Part shown: piece by piece, positions 62,966-64,000 of the stretch
Layout of the letters: every line of letters begins with the position of its first letter
Numbering within the stretch: the stretch's first letter is position 1
Assembly (NCBI GenBank): GCA_050951845.1
Contig: JBMNJV010000001.1
Location: forward strand, 124,001-188,000
Length of the DNA stretch: 64,000 bases
Source: UBA5436 sp050951845
Lineage (GTDB): Bacteria; Bacillota; Clostridia; Saccharofermentanales; DTU023
Reading direction: 5' to 3'
Notes under the pieces: model-generated
Database searches by the model: none
Told to the model about the DNA's origin: nothing
The model's input: only the letters and a program-made list of their open reading frames with translations
Made by a program: the position numbers and the translations under genes

Positions 62966-64000
62966 TCAGTCAAGAATTTCCCAATAGCCATAGCGTTTAC
63001 CGCCTTTACGTACTATTTTTCCATCTTCTTGAAGTGCTCTCATAATACGCTGTATTGTTCTTAGTGGAATATCCGCTTTGGCAGCCAGGTCTTTTTGAGT
63101 TATATACGGATTGCTTTGGATTGAATCAATCACCTTTGAATTTAAAGTGACTTCCAAACCGCCATCCAAACCGCCACCTTGGCGGTTTGACACTTTGGAA
63201 TCTTTGACAATGGCACTTTGGAGAGCTTTAAACTTGACCATAATATCCCCGCCATGCACGATATATTCCGGCTCTTCTGCACCATGCGCTTTACAGGCAT
63301 CACGAATTTTCTGAATTCCTCGTCCCCAGTTTTCAATATAGCCTGCCCTGTAAAATACACGTGCAATATCAGGATTATGCGGTTTTGAAGCATGAGAGCC
63401 CAGAAGAGTTTCTACTGTCCAGCCAAATGGAAGCATACTGCAATTACTTACATACATCACATCATCTTCGATCCGAATTTGCACAGGAACATTTTCTGCC
63501 CAGTTACAATGAATTATGGCATTAAAGACAGCCTCCCTAATAGCCTCACGTGCGAAAGGATAAGTTTCCACTCTGGTTTCCTTATGATAGGAGATAGCCG
63601 CTTTCAAATACTTCAGGTAAATCAAGTCAATCACACGATCGGCCATGATCAGCAGTGAACCGTGTACTTCATCCTGATATAAAATTTCACTTCCTTCAAA
63701 TTTACCGATTTTAACATAACAACCGGCGCTGACTTTCTCAGGTTGACGGTAAAAACATAAGGCAGCAGCACGTTTGAGCTTTCCCTCTGCAATCAAATCC
63801 AACTTTTCTAAAAGTTCGGCATTGGAAATTTCTAAATCTTCTTTTGTCATGCGACCGCTACGCAATGCTTCACGTCTGAAAATATTAAAGCTCTCCTGAT
63901 CTAAATCTTCCACGCCGACATTAGTAATCGTCGTAGCATCCCATTTAAGTCCCGTCTTATCCATAAGAAAACCGGTCAATGCATTTCCACGCAACAGCTG
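62966..64000 (-). CDS. ATP-binding (HATPase_c_4-type) transcriptional regulator, partial at right edge
   Basis: At least 344 codons, open to the window end, so the N-terminal AlbA_2/Schlafen-like domain is probably missing. The visible part has EVHGSLLIMADRVIDL, an ATPase-like region (REAIREAVFNAIIHCNW, then DIARVFYRAGYIENWGRGIQKI) and a C-terminal winged helix (ITQKDLAAKADIPLRTIQRIM; GGKRYGYWEIL). Proteins of this group are putative regulators often annotated as ATP-dependent DNA helicase RecG-like. A decayed relative of part of it lies at 59711-59782. Confidence 0.85.
   Translation of the reverse strand, partial: QLLRGNALTGFLMDKTGLKWDATTITNVGVEDLDQESFNIFRREALRSGRMTKEDLEISNAELLEKLDLIAEGKLKRAAALCFYRQPEKVSAGCYVKIGKFEGSEILYQDEVHGSLLIMADRVIDLIYLKYLKAAISYHKETRVETYPFAREAIREAVFNAIIHCNWAENVPVQIRIEDDVMYVSNCSMLPFGWTVETLLGSHASKPHNPDIARVFYRAGYIENWGRGIQKIRDACKAHGAEEPEYIVHGGDIMVKFKALQSAIVKDSKVSNRQGGGLDGGLEVTLNSKVIDSIQSNPYITQKDLAAKADIPLRTIQRIMRALQEDGKIVRKGGKRYGYWEILD

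Overview
The window looks like chromosome from an anaerobic, moderately low-GC Gram-positive (Bacillota, probably Clostridia). The signs are strong AGGAGG-type ribosome sites with frequent TTG and GTG starts, lipoprotein-type solute-binding proteins, an oxygen-sensitive radical-SAM sulfatase activase, a molybdenum hydroxylase with many Fe-S partners, and no respiratory genes. No rRNA, tRNA, CRISPR array, phage module or intact transposase was seen. Genus-level identity cannot be read from the sequence.

The dominant feature is a 17,780-bp direct repeat. R1 is 371-18150 and R2 is 26117-43896, at a constant offset of 25,746. The coding content is identical except for one base (A16780 versus G42526, Y169C in the nucleotidyltransferase). 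The layout is L-R1-S-R2-Y. L (1-370) is the start of a SixA-like phosphatase. S (18151-26116) is a ketose ABC-transport and catabolism operon. Y (43897-64000) continues the molybdenum locus. R2-Y is the intact arrangement, because the phosphatase-HD gene runs through to its own end there. At the R1-S joint the same gene is cut and fused to antisense DNA, and the deoC gene of S is cut after 45 codons. The window therefore holds either a recent duplicative insertion or an assembly join.

Each R copy holds two systems. (1) Sulfated-sugar module: TauE/SafE-type exporter, anaerobic sulfatase-maturating enzyme, DeoR-type regulator, ascorbate-type PTS EIIC and EIIB, and a cytoplasmic Cys-type sulfatase. 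The reading offered is PTS import and phosphorylation of a sulfated sugar, intracellular desulfation, and export of the released sulfur oxyanion. (2) Molybdenum-hydroxylase module resembling the Desulfovibrio DVU_1551-1559 neighbourhood: an FAD-less aldehyde-oxidoreductase-type hydroxylase, a multi-cluster Fe-S/CCG protein, a small zinc-ribbon-like redox protein, a methyltransferase, a C_GCAxxG_C_C protein, an AMP-forming CoA ligase, a small unknown protein, a MobA-ModE fusion and a histidine phosphatase-HD fusion. Only after R2 does it continue with XdhC, a THEP1-type NTPase, a DUF4213/DUF364 protein and a FecCD-type ABC importer (permease, ATPase, lipoprotein), which may import molybdate or tungstate.

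S encodes a DUF4432 mutarotase-like protein, an FGGY kinase, an allulose/tagatose-3-epimerase-like enzyme, an RbsC/RbsB/RbsA-type importer and the stump of a DeoC aldolase. From 50 kb on the genes are mixed: a TM2 protein, an Fe-S/FMN-binding membrane protein, an SDR, a DUF1847 protein, a membrane diguanylate cyclase, an MFS carrier, an aromatic-acid-exporter-like protein, a ThiF-like plus isochorismatase-like pair, a HIRAN protein, and an ATP-binding regulator cut by the window edge. Several decayed gene fragments and short tandem repeats lie among them. Many of these repeats begin exactly at the 3' end of a gene.
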